Source: Bacteroidota bacterium (lineage in GTDB: Bacteria; Bacteroidota; Bacteroidia; Chitinophagales; UBA10324). From it: DNA of 64,000 nt. Position numbers and translations under genes: made by a program. Below, piece after piece: positions 52,605-62,265 of the stretch (positions are counted from its first letter, which is position 1; each line of letters opens with the position of its first letter). The notes under the pieces were generated by a model, which worked only from the letters and a program-made list of their open reading frames with translations, was not told the DNA's origin and did no database searches. The DNA is taken from contig JAFDYS010000024.1 of assembly GCA_018267315.1 (NCBI GenBank), positions 51,420 through 115,419 on the forward strand, written 5' to 3'.

Positions 52605-55235
52605 ATGAAACAACATCTACTTCTGTCATCCCTTTTTTTGTTCGCAGCGATTGGAATACTGATCTCTCTTCAGCCACATCAGGAAAAAACGGAACGTGGT
52701 TCCTCCGGCGAAGAGAATCCGTTTGCCCGGCTCGATTGGGAACACAACCGGCTGGCTGATCCGGCTACGGGAAAAATTCCACCCATGGGATTGTGGAATG
52801 CATACCGCCAACTGGTATCGCAGGGTAAAATGCATGACGGGCCATTTTTCTCACAAGCCAACATGCGCGACGGTGAATGGCAACAGGTGAATGATTTCTT
52901 CGCTTCACTGGCTATTACCAAAATCACTTACGATCCCAACAACACACAGGTCTTTTACTTCTGCACCGGTGAAGGTTGGTACAATGCCGATTACTCGGTT
53001 GGCGCCGGCGTTTTCAAATCCAGTGATGGAGGTAATTCATGGAACCAGCTTTCAGCTACTGCCACATCTGCATTCACCTTTTGCCAGGATGTTGACGTGC
53101 ATCCATTCACGAGCGATTTGTATGTGGCAACCCAAACTTCAGGGCTCATGCGTTCGCAGGATGGTGGTGATTCGTGGAAGCGGGTGCTTTCTGTTCCAGG
53201 TTCACTTAACAATTCAGTGTGCGACGTTGAGTTCACCAAGAACGGCGGCATCTTCGCCACCACGGGCATCTTTCAATCAGGCAGTGTATGGTATTCTGAA
53301 ACGGGCGACTCCGGCACCTGGGTGAAGCAGACGAATTTTCCGGGTGCCGGATCCTATCGCGTGGAATTGGCCACTGCCCCATCGAATGACAGTGTCGCCT
53401 ATGCCGTAGCATGCAAATCGGCCACGTATGACATCACCGGCATTTTCAAAACGGTTGACAAAGGGCAAACATGGTTTGAACTTCCCACGCCGGGAGGAAA
53501 CGACACGCTGTTTGCGCACTTCCAGGCGTGGTACGATCTCACTCTTGCGGTAAATCCAAATGATGAAAATGATATTGTCGGCGGCGGTTGGAAAATCTGG
53601 CGATCACGCGACGGAGGTAATACGTGGGAACAAATCACGCATGGCAATCCCGATTCATCGGCTTATCAGTATGTGCATGTGGATGAGCATGCCATCGTTT
53701 TTCAGGATTCGAATACGGTGTACTTTGGCAATGACGGCGGTATTTGGAAATGCACCAACTTCATGGATTCACTTCCTGATATTTACGAAAGGAATTACGG
53801 CTATCGGGTAACTCAATATTATGCCGGGGCCATTCCACCGGATGCCGGAAATCAAACCGTGGTCGGCGGAACGCAGGATAACGGAAGCACGCTCATCTAC
53901 AAAGATGGAATCTCACCGGTAACCTACCTCACCGGATACGATGGAGCTTACTGCGCCATCAATCATCTGGATCCTTCCATCATTTACACCACCAAAAATT
54001 CAAACGGGGTTTTCAGAAAACTCAATTACGGTTTCTCTATTGCTGACACTATCACCAATCCGTATCTCACCGATGCCGATGTGCAATTCATCAACCCCAT
54101 TGCCCTCGATAAGACTGATCCCGAAATTCTTTACATGGGAAGTAACAAGGGATTGTGGCGGCTGAATCATGCGTCCACCGCTAAAGATTCCGATTGGGTG
54201 CAGGCCTCCAAACTGCAGACCGGCATTGCTGTGATTGGCGTTTCTGAGGCGCAACCACACACCGTTTTCATTGGGAAAAGCAGCACGTCAAAAATTTACC
54301 GGCTTGAAAATGCCGACACTTCCACCTCGGCACATGCATGGATCAATTGTGATCCGGGAAATAAATTGCCCACAGGAGGATTCGGTGTTCCGATCACGTG
54401 TGCCGGATTATACCTCGATCCTGAGGATGCCAATCACCTGATATCTGTTTATTCCAACTATGGCATCAAGAACATCTGGGAAACGAAAGACATTCTGGCT
54501 CCCACTCCCAACTGGACCGCACAGGACGGCGATCTGCCCAATCTTCCTGTGTATAGTGTATTCATACATCCTGAAAATTCCGATGTGTGTTACATCGGAA
54601 CGGATCTCGGCGTATTCTACACTACGAATCTTGATGGTGATAACACCCACTGGGAACCGATGAATACCGGGCTGGCGAACATCCGTATCACGGACATGCT
54701 CTATCGCACCTCAGATCATACGCTCACGGCCATGTCATACGGCCGCGGAATTTTTGTGGCAGATGCGCCGATGAGCGGTCCTGATTATTCTATGACGTGG
54801 ACAGAAAAAGGACCGTTGGATGTAGGCGGCCGCACGCGCGCCATTATGATTGACCCGAATGACCCGACTCATCAAACCGTGTGGGCGGGCGCAGTTTCGG
54901 GTGGTTTGTGGAAGACCACCAATATTGATGGGTTGCCCGTGGTGGGAATACAACAGACTACCGTCAGGGAATTTTCAGCTGACGTTTTCCCGAACCCGGT
55001 TACCGGTGCCGGCGCAACCGTTCAATTCAGTCTCGATCAAACTGCAAACGTTTATGTGACGGTATTCAACAGTGCCGGAATGATTACAGATGAGTTGTGG
55101 CAGAACCGGAATGCATCGGCCGGTATTCACCGTATACAATGGACGCCGCAATCATCTCTCACAAATGGCATCTATTACGTCATGATTCAGGCGGGCGACA
55201 GGAAGATCGTGAAAAAAGTGGTGGTGATGAGGTGA
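52605..55235 (+). CDS. T9SS cargo with sortilin-like Asp-box propeller
   Basis: An 876-residue secreted protein: signal peptide (1-25) with a hydrophobic segment, then a long beta-propeller-like body with at least four Asp-box motifs (S-S-D-G-G-N-S-W, S-Q-D-G-G-D-S-W, T-V-D-K-G-Q-T-W, S-R-D-G-G-N-T-W), like VPS10/sortilin-type and plant-like glycosidase propellers. The C-terminal 80 residues form a T9SS type A sorting domain with F-P-N-P-V-T and G-I-Y-Y-V-M. Similar large proteins in Bacteroidota are annotated only as BNR-repeat or glycosyl-hydrolase-like; no catalytic residues are evident. Start ATG at 52605 is nine bases after an in-frame TTG. Confidence 0.82.
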   Translation: MKQHLLLSSLFLFAAIGILISLQPHQEKTERGSSGEENPFARLDWEHNRLADPATGKIPPMGLWNAYRQLVSQGKMHDGPFFSQANMRDGEWQQVNDFFASLAITKITYDPNNTQVFYFCTGEGWYNADYSVGAGVFKSSDGGNSWNQLSATATSAFTFCQDVDVHPFTSDLYVATQTSGLMRSQDGGDSWKRVLSVPGSLNNSVCDVEFTKNGGIFATTGIFQSGSVWYSETGDSGTWVKQTNFPGAGSYRVELATAPSNDSVAYAVACKSATYDITGIFKTVDKGQTWFELPTPGGNDTLFAHFQAWYDLTLAVNPNDENDIVGGGWKIWRSRDGGNTWEQITHGNPDSSAYQYVHVDEHAIVFQDSNTVYFGNDGGIWKCTNFMDSLPDIYERNYGYRVTQYYAGAIPPDAGNQTVVGGTQDNGSTLIYKDGISPVTYLTGYDGAYCAINHLDPSIIYTTKNSNGVFRKLNYGFSIADTITNPYLTDADVQFINPIALDKTDPEILYMGSNKGLWRLNHASTAKDSDWVQASKLQTGIAVIGVSEAQPHTVFIGKSSTSKIYRLENADTSTSAHAWINCDPGNKLPTGGFGVPITCAGLYLDPEDANHLISVYSNYGIKNIWETKDILAPTPNWTAQDGDLPNLPVYSVFIHPENSDVCYIGTDLGVFYTTNLDGDNTHWEPMNTGLANIRITDMLYRTSDHTLTAMSYGRGIFVADAPMSGPDYSMTWTEKGPLDVGGRTRAIMIDPNDPTHQTVWAGAVSGGLWKTTNIDGLPVVGIQQTTVREFSADVFPNPVTGAGATVQFSLDQTANVYVTVFNSAGMITDELWQNRNASAGIHRIQWTPQSSLTNGIYYVMIQAGDRKIVKKVVVMR

Positions 55236-55239
55236 ATGC

Positions 55240-55257
55240 CTGCCTGCCGCCAGGCAG
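55240..55257. repeat. Short GC-rich hairpin (CTGCCTG/CAGGCAG)
   Basis: CTGCCTG (55240-55246) and CAGGCAG (55251-55257) are 7-bp arms around CCGC just after the stop of the large cargo gene, with no T-tract. It may be a dispersed palindrome or a weak terminator. Confidence 0.4.
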
Positions 55258-55336
55258 AGTCAATGGTCAATGGTGAGTTATATATTGACGGTGGCCGGCT
55301 GATAGTTACTATTCTGCATTCCTCGCTGCTACGGAT

Positions 55337-55344
55337 TATCTTTG
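55337..55344 (+). promoter_or_regulatory. Putative -7 box of pdhB
   Basis: TATCTTTG fits TAnnTTTG, 22 bases before the ATG at 55367. No TTG partner is visible. Confidence 0.4.
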
Positions 55345-55366
55345 CCGCAAAACCTTTTTAGCAGAA

Positions 55367-56353
55367 ATGGAGACCAGAAAAATTCCTTTCCGACAGGCCT
55401 TGCGCGAAGCGATGGTAGAAGAAATGCGCCGTGAAGAAAGCGTGTTTCTCATGGGAGAAGAAGTGGCCGAATACAACGGCGCCTACAAGGTGAGCCAGGG
55501 TATGCTGGAAGAGTTTAGTGAACGCCGCGTGATTGATACACCCATCAGTGAACTGGGATTCGCCGGCATCGGCGTGGGCGCTGCCATGAATGGTCTTCGC
55601 CCCATCATTGAATTCATGACATGGAATTTCGCCGTGCTGGCCTTTGATCAGATCGTGAACTCGGCAGCCAAGATGTTATCCATGAGCGCCGGGCAAATCA
55701 ATGTGCCCATCGTATTTCGTGGTCCCTCGGCTTCAGCCGGACAACTCGGCGCGCAGCACTCACAGAGTTTTGAAAACTGGATGGCCAATGTTCCGGGACT
55801 GAAAGTGATTTCTGTTTCCAATCCGTATGATGCCAAAGGACTTTTGAAGAGCGCCATCCGCGATGATGATCCGGTTTGTTTTTTTGAAAGTGAAGTGATG
55901 TACGGCGACATGGGTGAAGTGCCGGAAGAAGAATATCTCATTCCCATAGGCAAAGCCAATGTGACGCGCGAAGGCGATGCCGTTACGATTGTTTCCTACA
56001 ACAAGATGATGAAGATCGCGCATGCCGCTGCCGATGAACTGGCGAAAGACGGCATCCATGCCGAAGTGATTGACCTGCGCACCATTCGCCCCCTCGATGT
56101 GGAAACGCTGGTGAACTCCGTGAAGAAAACCAACCGCATGGTGATTCTGGAAGAAGCGTGGCCCTATGGCTCGGTGAATACCGAGATCACCTTCCAGTTA
56201 CAGAAACATGCCTTCGATTACCTCGATGCGCCGATCAAGCGCGTGACCACCACCGATACTTCCATCGCATACGCTCCCACCCTTGTTCAGGCCTTTCTTC
56301 CGAACGTTGACAAGGTGATTCAGGCGGTTAAGAGCTCAATGTATGTGAGTTAA
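55367..56353 (+). CDS. pdhB: Pyruvate dehydrogenase E1 component, beta subunit
   Basis: A 328-residue transketolase-fold subunit that pairs with E1 alpha (not in this window) to decarboxylate pyruvate. Typical motifs are F-R-Q-A-L-R-E-A-M, G-E-E-V-A-E-Y-N-G-A-Y-K, D-T-P-I-S-E-L-G-F-A-G-I and R-G-P-S-A-S-A-G-Q-L-G-A-Q-H-S-Q. Length is normal. The lpdA gene lies 630 bases downstream, which suggests a dispersed PDH locus. Confidence 0.94.
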   Translation: METRKIPFRQALREAMVEEMRREESVFLMGEEVAEYNGAYKVSQGMLEEFSERRVIDTPISELGFAGIGVGAAMNGLRPIIEFMTWNFAVLAFDQIVNSAAKMLSMSAGQINVPIVFRGPSASAGQLGAQHSQSFENWMANVPGLKVISVSNPYDAKGLLKSAIRDDDPVCFFESEVMYGDMGEVPEEEYLIPIGKANVTREGDAVTIVSYNKMMKIAHAAADELAKDGIHAEVIDLRTIRPLDVETLVNSVKKTNRMVILEEAWPYGSVNTEITFQLQKHAFDYLDAPIKRVTTTDTSIAYAPTLVQAFLPNVDKVIQAVKSSMYVS

Positions 56354-56362
56354 ATCGACGTA

Positions 56363-56656
56363 TCAAGCCACTGCAACAATCACCTGTTGCTCCGGAATCG
56401 ACATTGCTATTTCGCTTGACATCAGTTTCCAAACCATTGCATACTTCCTGAAGGAGCCGGAAAGCTTCTCATGACGGCGGATAGCTTCTTCTTCCGATTC
56501 GCTTTCGAATACCACGTCATCTTCGGGATCAGCATGCCACAATACCTTCGTAACAAACGATGCCGTGCCTTCGCTTCGGGTGGTTTCTACCACTACGAGA
56601 CTGCCGGACTTCACTTCCCGGTAGGTTTCCTTTCTGAAGAGATATTGTGTTGTCAT
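56363..56656 (-). CDS. Small conserved-looking protein of unknown function
   Basis: A 97-residue soluble protein lacking a signal peptide. Sequence is evenly mixed, with R-K-E-T-Y-R-E-V near the N-terminus and an acidic central stretch (D-P-E-D-D-V-V-F-E-S-E-S-E-E-E). I do not recognise the family. ATG at 56656 is the best start. It opposes pdhB and lies before the 327-base gap upstream of lpdA. Confidence 0.6.
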   Translation of the reverse strand: MTTQYLFRKETYREVKSGSLVVVETTRSEGTASFVTKVLWHADPEDDVVFESESEEEAIRRHEKLSGSFRKYAMVWKLMSSEIAMSIPEQQVIVAVA

Positions 56657-56983
56657 TATTACAATCATTTTGGATGATTCTATTATAGTCATTCTTTTTC
56701 ACTTCCAAATTTTTATTTCAACTTTTTTTAAGTGCCTGCAAGCAGCGATATAAAATGCAACACCTGCGCAAGTTCTCGACAAGCTCGAACTGACTTACAC
56801 AGAATAAATCATGTTACATCTATTAGGGGTCAACATACTCCCTGCCTTTCCGGAAGGGAGGGAACTGATTAATGAAGCATGAGTCATGATTTGTTCAGCA
56901 ATTTTCTCACCGGCACAAGCACAAGCGCTGTTGCGGGCGTGCGTAGAACGTCCTACCTTTCCCGCCCCAAAAAATTTGATCTC
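56657..56983. other. Gap upstream of lpdA with hairpin and repeat fragment
   Basis: No gene is seen in these 327 bases. It is AT-rich at the left. AGTTCTCGACAAGCTCGAACT (56771-56791) has 5-bp inverted ends and looks like a dispersed-repeat fragment. CCCT...AGGG around 56840-56862 forms a hairpin of about nine pairs with one mismatch. The possible lpdA promoter is at 56931-56961. An in-frame ATG at 56879 would extend lpdA by 35 residues but is not favoured. Confidence 0.5.
56931..56961 (+). promoter_or_regulatory. Putative promoter of lpdA
   Basis: TTG at 56931-56933, a 20-base spacer and TACCTTTC at 56954-56961 resemble the Bacteroidota promoter with one mismatch. It lies between the upstream in-frame ATG (56879) and the chosen start (56984), which supports the shorter protein. 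Confidence 0.45.
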
Positions 56984-58372
56984 ATGAATTATGATGTGAT
57001 AATAATCGGCAGCGGTCCGGGCGGATATGTGGCCGCCATCCGCGCCGCGCAACTCGGTTTTAAAACAGCGATTGTAGAAAAGGAATCACTCGGCGGCGTA
57101 TGCCTCAACTGGGGATGTATTCCCACCAAAGCACTGCTCAAGAGTGCGCAGGTTTTTCAGTACCTGAATCATGCGCAGGATTACGGCATCAGCGTGAGCG
57201 GGGCGAAAGCTGATTTCAGTGCGGTAATCAAACGGAGCCGGAATGTGGCCGATGCCAACAGTAAGGGCGTTGCTTTCCTGATGAAGAAGAATAAGATTGA
57301 AGTGATCATGGGCGCGGCGAAGGTGAAACCGGGCAAAAAGATTGACGTGACGGATGCCGCCGGAAAGAAAACGGAACATACAGCCAGTCACATCATCATC
57401 GCCACCGGAAGCCGGTCAAAAGAACTTTCGAACCTCAAGCAGGATGGAAAGAAGATCATCGGTTACCGCGAAGCGATGTCGTTACCCGTGCAACCGAAAT
57501 CCATGGTGATTGTTGGCGCCGGAGCCATCGGCGTTGAGTTCGCATACTTCTACAATTCCATCGGCACGAAGGTAACGGTAGTGGAGTTTCTTCCCAACCT
57601 CGTCCCCATCGAAGACGAAGATGTATCGAAAGAACTCGAGAGAAATTTCCGCAAGCAGGGAATCACCACCATGGTGGGTTCATCCGTAGAGAAAGTGGAT
57701 ACGGCGGGTGCCGGTTGCAAAGTGACTGTGAAAACCCCGCAGGGCAATCAGGTGATCGAATGTGATGTGGTGCTATCCGCTGTGGGAGTGTCCACCAATA
57801 TTGAAGGCATCGGACTGGAAGAATGCGGAATCAAAACCGACAAAGGAAAAATTGTGGTGGATGATTTTTATAAAACCAATGTGGCGGGCTATTACGCCAT
57901 CGGGGACATCGTGAAAGGTCCTGCACTCGCTCACGTAGCTTCAGCAGAAGGAATTGTTTGTGTAGAGAAGATAAAAGGACTCAATCCCTCACCTATTGAT
58001 TACAACAACATCCCCGGCTGCACCTACTGCTTTCCTGAAATCGCTTCCGTCGGTTACACAGAGAAAGCAGCGAAGGAAGCGGGCTATCAGCTCAAGGTCG
58101 GCAAGTTTCCCTATTCAGCCAGCGGCAAAGCGCGCGCTGCCGGTCACACCGAAGGATTCGTAAAAGTGATCTTCGATGCCAAGTATGGCGAGTTTCTCGG
58201 CGCACACATGATCGGTTACAATGTGACGGAGATGATCGCCGAATGCGTGGTGGCCAGAAAACTGGAAACCACAGGACACGAAATCATCAAAGCCATCCAC
58301 CCGCATCCTACCATGAGCGAAGCGGTAAAAGGAGCGACGGAATCCGCCTATGGTGAAGCCATAGATATTTAA
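56984..58372 (+). CDS. lpdA: Dihydrolipoyl dehydrogenase (E3)
   Basis: A 462-residue flavoprotein that reoxidises the lipoyl group of 2-oxoacid dehydrogenase complexes. FAD-binding I-I-G-S-G-P-G-G at 8-14, redox disulfide Cys40 and Cys45 (G-G-V-C-L-N-W-G-C), NAD-binding V-G-A-G-A-I-G-V-E-F and the C-terminal H-P-H-P-T-M-S-E catalytic His-Glu. Start 56984 matches the family N-terminus. It can serve both the fused E1 at 44643 and the PDH complex. Confidence 0.95.
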   Translation: MNYDVIIIGSGPGGYVAAIRAAQLGFKTAIVEKESLGGVCLNWGCIPTKALLKSAQVFQYLNHAQDYGISVSGAKADFSAVIKRSRNVADANSKGVAFLMKKNKIEVIMGAAKVKPGKKIDVTDAAGKKTEHTASHIIIATGSRSKELSNLKQDGKKIIGYREAMSLPVQPKSMVIVGAGAIGVEFAYFYNSIGTKVTVVEFLPNLVPIEDEDVSKELERNFRKQGITTMVGSSVEKVDTAGAGCKVTVKTPQGNQVIECDVVLSAVGVSTNIEGIGLEECGIKTDKGKIVVDDFYKTNVAGYYAIGDIVKGPALAHVASAEGIVCVEKIKGLNPSPIDYNNIPGCTYCFPEIASVGYTEKAAKEAGYQLKVGKFPYSASGKARAAGHTEGFVKVIFDAKYGEFLGAHMIGYNVTEMIAECVVARKLETTGHEIIKAIHPHPTMSEAVKGATESAYGEAIDI

Positions 58373-58447
58373 GAACCAACGATGAAGCGAAACACCCGGC
58401 ATTGAGTCGCACCATTTTCATTTCAAATTCTTGATTACCTTCAACAC

Positions 58448-58882
58448 ATGTTATCACACAAGGCGAAGTACGGACTGAAGGCGGCATTTTACCTGGCCAA
58501 GCGCTATGGCGGCGATCCGGTATTGATCTCCGATCTGGCAGCGGCTGAATACATTCCTAAAAAATTTCTGGAACAGATTCTTCTTGAATTGAAGAAGCAC
58601 GGCATCCTGTACAGCAGAATGGGAAAAGGCGGCGGGTACGCCCTGGCAAAATCACCGGATAAAGTTTTCCTGGGAGATATCATCCGAACCTTGGATGGTC
58701 CGCTTGCTCCCGTACCCTGCGTGAGTAAAAGCGCTTATGTAAAATGTATCGAATGCAAGGATGAACGCACTTGCGAGATCAGGAGGGTGATGAAAGTGGT
58801 GAGAGACTCCACTTCACGCATACTTGACAATACCTCCCTTGCCGATGCTATGCATGCCAAACTTAAAGTGATTAAGTTGTAA
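58448..58882 (+). CDS. Rrf2 family transcriptional regulator
   Basis: A 144-residue winged-helix regulator. The N-terminal helix-turn-helix spans about 1-65 with Y-I-P-K-K-F-L-E-Q-I-L and G-K-G-G-G-Y. Four cysteines (Cys91, Cys100, Cys103, Cys109) in C-...-C-I-E-C-...-C suggest an iron-sulfur or redox sensor. Rrf2 proteins control cysteine, iron-sulfur or nitrosative-stress genes. It is 75 bases downstream of lpdA and may share its transcript. Confidence 0.9.
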   Translation: MLSHKAKYGLKAAFYLAKRYGGDPVLISDLAAAEYIPKKFLEQILLELKKHGILYSRMGKGGGYALAKSPDKVFLGDIIRTLDGPLAPVPCVSKSAYVKCIECKDERTCEIRRVMKVVRDSTSRILDNTSLADAMHAKLKVIKL

Positions 58883-59040
58883 CACGCGGGATATTTCGGG
58901 CAGTTCACCAATACTACATCGCAGCCTCGGGAAAACCAGGAATAAGATTCCTCACACTCACGTCATGTGTAACCAATGGAATCCATTCACATCAATACGA
59001 TTGAGCACAACTGTTCAAACACGAATAATAAAAGATGAAC

Positions 59041-62016
59041 TCACTGTCTTTGCAATTTAAGTGGTAAGGTCATGTAACAATCGGCAGATTTGATTCTCAC
59101 AATGTATTGACCTGAAGTGAGCACTCCTTCTGATGTAATAGTTACTTCCAATTGCCCGCAATTAAATTTTGCTTCCGGCGTTCGATACACTCTTCCGAGC
59201 ATGTCAATGATTTCAATTTCTACCGATTCATTTTGACAAGCCGCGCATGTTGCTGATAGATGGAATTGTGAAGTTGCCGGGTTAGGATAAATAGTAAATG
59301 AATCCGGTTCTTTACCCGTTCCCTGTATGCCGGTAAATACCTGAGTATGGAAATCAACCTGCACTACCGGACTTCCGCCGTTGCTGCATGCCTGCTGCAG
59401 GTACACGGTGTAATCTTCATCCGGTTGCAGGTTGCCCATGATGTAAGGAGATGAACTTACACTGGATCCGATGTTGCCCACCCAACCAAAATATGTAGGT
59501 GACAAGCCGTACTCCACATAAAAGTCTCCAGCGCATCCGTTACAATCCCAATTCAGTTGCGCCGCATTGGCTGAGATGTAACTCACAGCCACATTGGTGG
59601 GCGAGTAACAGTCGAATGCTGCCAGTGACAAATCATCGATAGTGAAGAAATGAGCAGTTGAGGCAGAGACGCATTTGATTCCGATAAAATACACCCCTGT
59701 GGTTGGAGGCACAAAGGCACCTGCGAATTTTTGATAACTGATTCCTGAAACATTAGAGAAGGATGCAATCAAATTAGTCATGGACAATGAATCCGGTGAA
59801 GTGCCGTACCAGGCCGAAAGCTGGTTCCACCCGGCATATCCATCAGTGATGTAATAGAAACTGAACTGATACGTCTGGCCGCCGGTGAGTTCAATACCGG
59901 GCGTGAAGAAATAATCAGTACCCGGCGCAGCGAACGAGGCAAACTTTGTTCCTCCGTGCGCTGTCTGATTGTATGATCCCTGAGCTGCGGTATAAGTGAA
60001 TGTGTGTGTGCCCAGGTTCGTAGAACTCATACACCCCGGATAGTCATTATCCATCACGATGGATTCAAAATCCTCATTGTATGGCGGAGTGAAATTTCCA
60101 TAGGTGGTGACTTGCAGGGAAGTTGAGTAATCCGAAAGCCCGCTGTTATCGCACGTCACCCTGCACCGGTAATACATGTCTTCTGTTTGATTTGTGATGC
60201 AGTTGGGTGTCGTGGCCCCTGAAATATCAGACCAATTGCTGCCATCAATAGACTTCTGCCATTGATACGATAATCCGGAAGCAATGGAAGTTCCTGTAAG
60301 ACTTAATGTAAATGAAACGCCGCTGCAAACAGCAACTCCGCTTGAAACGGTATTGCCGGCTTCCGGCGTGCCTGTGCACGGAGGGAATGCGACCAGATTG
60401 AGATCATCAATGGATAAATACCATGGCTGATACGTGGCACTGCAGTAGATACCGATGAAGTAAGTGCCGGTAGTGGCCGGCGTAAAAATGCCGGTGATTT
60501 GCTGGTATGTTGTGTTGATCGGAGTTGTAACTGCGGAAATGAATCCTGTCATAGAAGCTGCATCCGGCATACTTCCATAATGCGCCTCCAGTGTGTTCCA
60601 ACCTGCATAACCATCGGTGATGTAGTAAAATGAAAACTGGTATGTGCTGCCCGCAGTGAGTTCCAGTGCTGGAGTGAAAAAGTAATCGTTACAACCGTAT
60701 TTGAACGACGCGAACTTCGTTCCGTTGTTAGCATACCGGTTATAGGAGCCCTGATCAACTGTGTAGGTGAATGTATACGTGTTCAGATTGGTGGAACTCA
60801 TGCAATTCGGATATTCATTGTTGCCACCTATTGACTCAAAGTCCTCGGAATATGGAAGACCCGGTGAACCTGCCACCCCAACAAACACAGGGTTAGAATT
60901 ACCGGTTTGATTGGAGTTGGTGCATGTTACAGCACACCGGTAATAGGAGTCACTCACCTGGGCATAGGTAACTGCTGCCTGCGTGGCGCCCGGAATATCA
61001 TTCCAGGAATTTCCGTCAGCCGATGACTGCCACTGGTAGGTAATCATACTGCCTAAATTGGAGTTCTGCAGGGAAAGGTTGAATAGTGACCCGGGACAGA
61101 GAAAGTCATCACTTGTGATTGTATTTCCGGGCGAAGGAGTGCCTGTGCACGGTGAAGGGGGCGTATAAGTAATCGTAAGACCTGATGCCGGCGCCACCAC
61201 ATCAACTCCGGTATAAGGCAACTGGCAACCATCACTGTTGACTACACCGTTCTGCGTTGCATTCCAGTCATAAGGTGAATAGGTTATTCTGTCATTGAAA
61301 TCCGCATTAAGCGTGCCTGCCAAACCAATTTGGGCCCGGTAGCTGAGTGTGGCACTGGATCCCCATCCCACCTTGCCGTAAACAATGTCAATGCTTTGGT
61401 CCGATTCATCACCGCCTGCTTCGTTAAGCCGAATCTGGAAATTAATCGTGTCCCCTGTTCCACTGGTTCCGTACCGTTTGTAATTGGTCCATTGAATCAC
61501 GCATATTTGATTAGGTGATGATCCAATCGTTTCAATCCTTAATTCCGCACCCTCCTGCGCCTGAATGTCACGACCGAAAGCAGCAACGCGGTTACGCAAA
61601 TAGTCGGGATTATTTATTGCGGTGGAAGAAAGAGGTTCAAAGGAACTGTATGTGTTAAGATCTACCGACGGCGAAATGGCTGATTGTCCAAATGCAATCC
61701 ATCCATTGTTATTGATGCCGATGCGATCGAATGCAATGCCATTGAAATAAAAAGCAAAGCCGATATCGAAGCCCGGGCCCGTATACGTCAACGTAGTTCC
61801 TTCGGGAACTGCCGGATCGAGAAACCGCTGGTCATCGCTGGTGGTGGTTCCCAGTACGGTACCACCGCTGATAGGTGTGTAAGTTCCATTAGATTGCGTG
61901 AAGGAGTAATTCGCCACCTGAGCAGTCAGGCCACCAGAAATAAAAACGGCGACTAATGCTGCGGTGAGATGATTTCTTAAGTAAGATGACTGAAGATAGT
62001 GTAAGATGTTTTTCAT
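59041..62016 (-). CDS. Large T9SS cargo with two tandem 257-residue units and FN3 domain
   Basis: A 991-residue secreted protein. After a signal peptide (1-33) and an N-terminal domain (about 35-285), two similar units of about 257 residues follow (about 289-545 and 546-803). Each starts with C-T-G-T-P, has an Ig-like part with Y-Q-W-Q, then P-Y-x-E-D-F-E-S and a MAM-like jelly roll with F-S-F-Y-Y-I-T-D-G-Y-A-G-W-N. A fibronectin III module is at about 805-885 and a T9SS sorting domain at about 910-991. It is probably an adhesin. Function of the repeat unit is unknown; unit similarity suggests recent duplication. Confidence 0.85.
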   Translation of the reverse strand: MKNILHYLQSSYLRNHLTAALVAVFISGGLTAQVANYSFTQSNGTYTPISGGTVLGTTTSDDQRFLDPAVPEGTTLTYTGPGFDIGFAFYFNGIAFDRIGINNNGWIAFGQSAISPSVDLNTYSSFEPLSSTAINNPDYLRNRVAAFGRDIQAQEGAELRIETIGSSPNQICVIQWTNYKRYGTSGTGDTINFQIRLNEAGGDESDQSIDIVYGKVGWGSSATLSYRAQIGLAGTLNADFNDRITYSPYDWNATQNGVVNSDGCQLPYTGVDVVAPASGLTITYTPPSPCTGTPSPGNTITSDDFLCPGSLFNLSLQNSNLGSMITYQWQSSADGNSWNDIPGATQAAVTYAQVSDSYYRCAVTCTNSNQTGNSNPVFVGVAGSPGLPYSEDFESIGGNNEYPNCMSSTNLNTYTFTYTVDQGSYNRYANNGTKFASFKYGCNDYFFTPALELTAGSTYQFSFYYITDGYAGWNTLEAHYGSMPDAASMTGFISAVTTPINTTYQQITGIFTPATTGTYFIGIYCSATYQPWYLSIDDLNLVAFPPCTGTPEAGNTVSSGVAVCSGVSFTLSLTGTSIASGLSYQWQKSIDGSNWSDISGATTPNCITNQTEDMYYRCRVTCDNSGLSDYSTSLQVTTYGNFTPPYNEDFESIVMDNDYPGCMSSTNLGTHTFTYTAAQGSYNQTAHGGTKFASFAAPGTDYFFTPGIELTGGQTYQFSFYYITDGYAGWNQLSAWYGTSPDSLSMTNLIASFSNVSGISYQKFAGAFVPPTTGVYFIGIKCVSASTAHFFTIDDLSLAAFDCYSPTNVAVSYISANAAQLNWDCNGCAGDFYVEYGLSPTYFGWVGNIGSSVSSSPYIMGNLQPDEDYTVYLQQACSNGGSPVVQVDFHTQVFTGIQGTGKEPDSFTIYPNPATSQFHLSATCAACQNESVEIEIIDMLGRVYRTPEAKFNCGQLEVTITSEGVLTSGQYIVRIKSADCYMTLPLKLQRQ

Positions 62017-62265
62017 CGCTGAAACCTGTTTTTTTCAAACTCTGAATGGTGTGGTATTTATCGTACTAAGATAGGCAGACTGCCACAATTTATCTGCATC
62101 AAGATATTGCATAATAAGCGCTCCCGCAATGACGCTGTAAGAAAATAGAATTAAAATGTTTGGAGAGGCAGTTGACTTACCTGATATCAATCACTTCAGA
62201 GAAAGACAGGAGTCAGGGGAATAAAGCATTTACGCGGCGTCACTTTGTATTCAAAACATACAACC

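Noticed and set aside
56879..56983. Longer lpdA starting at 56879
   Set aside because: The extra 35 residues are not seen in dihydrolipoyl dehydrogenases, and a promoter-like sequence lies downstream of this ATG.
62120..62136. CGCAATGACG as another copy of the palindromic repeat
   Set aside because: Only about ten bases match and no second arm is seen.
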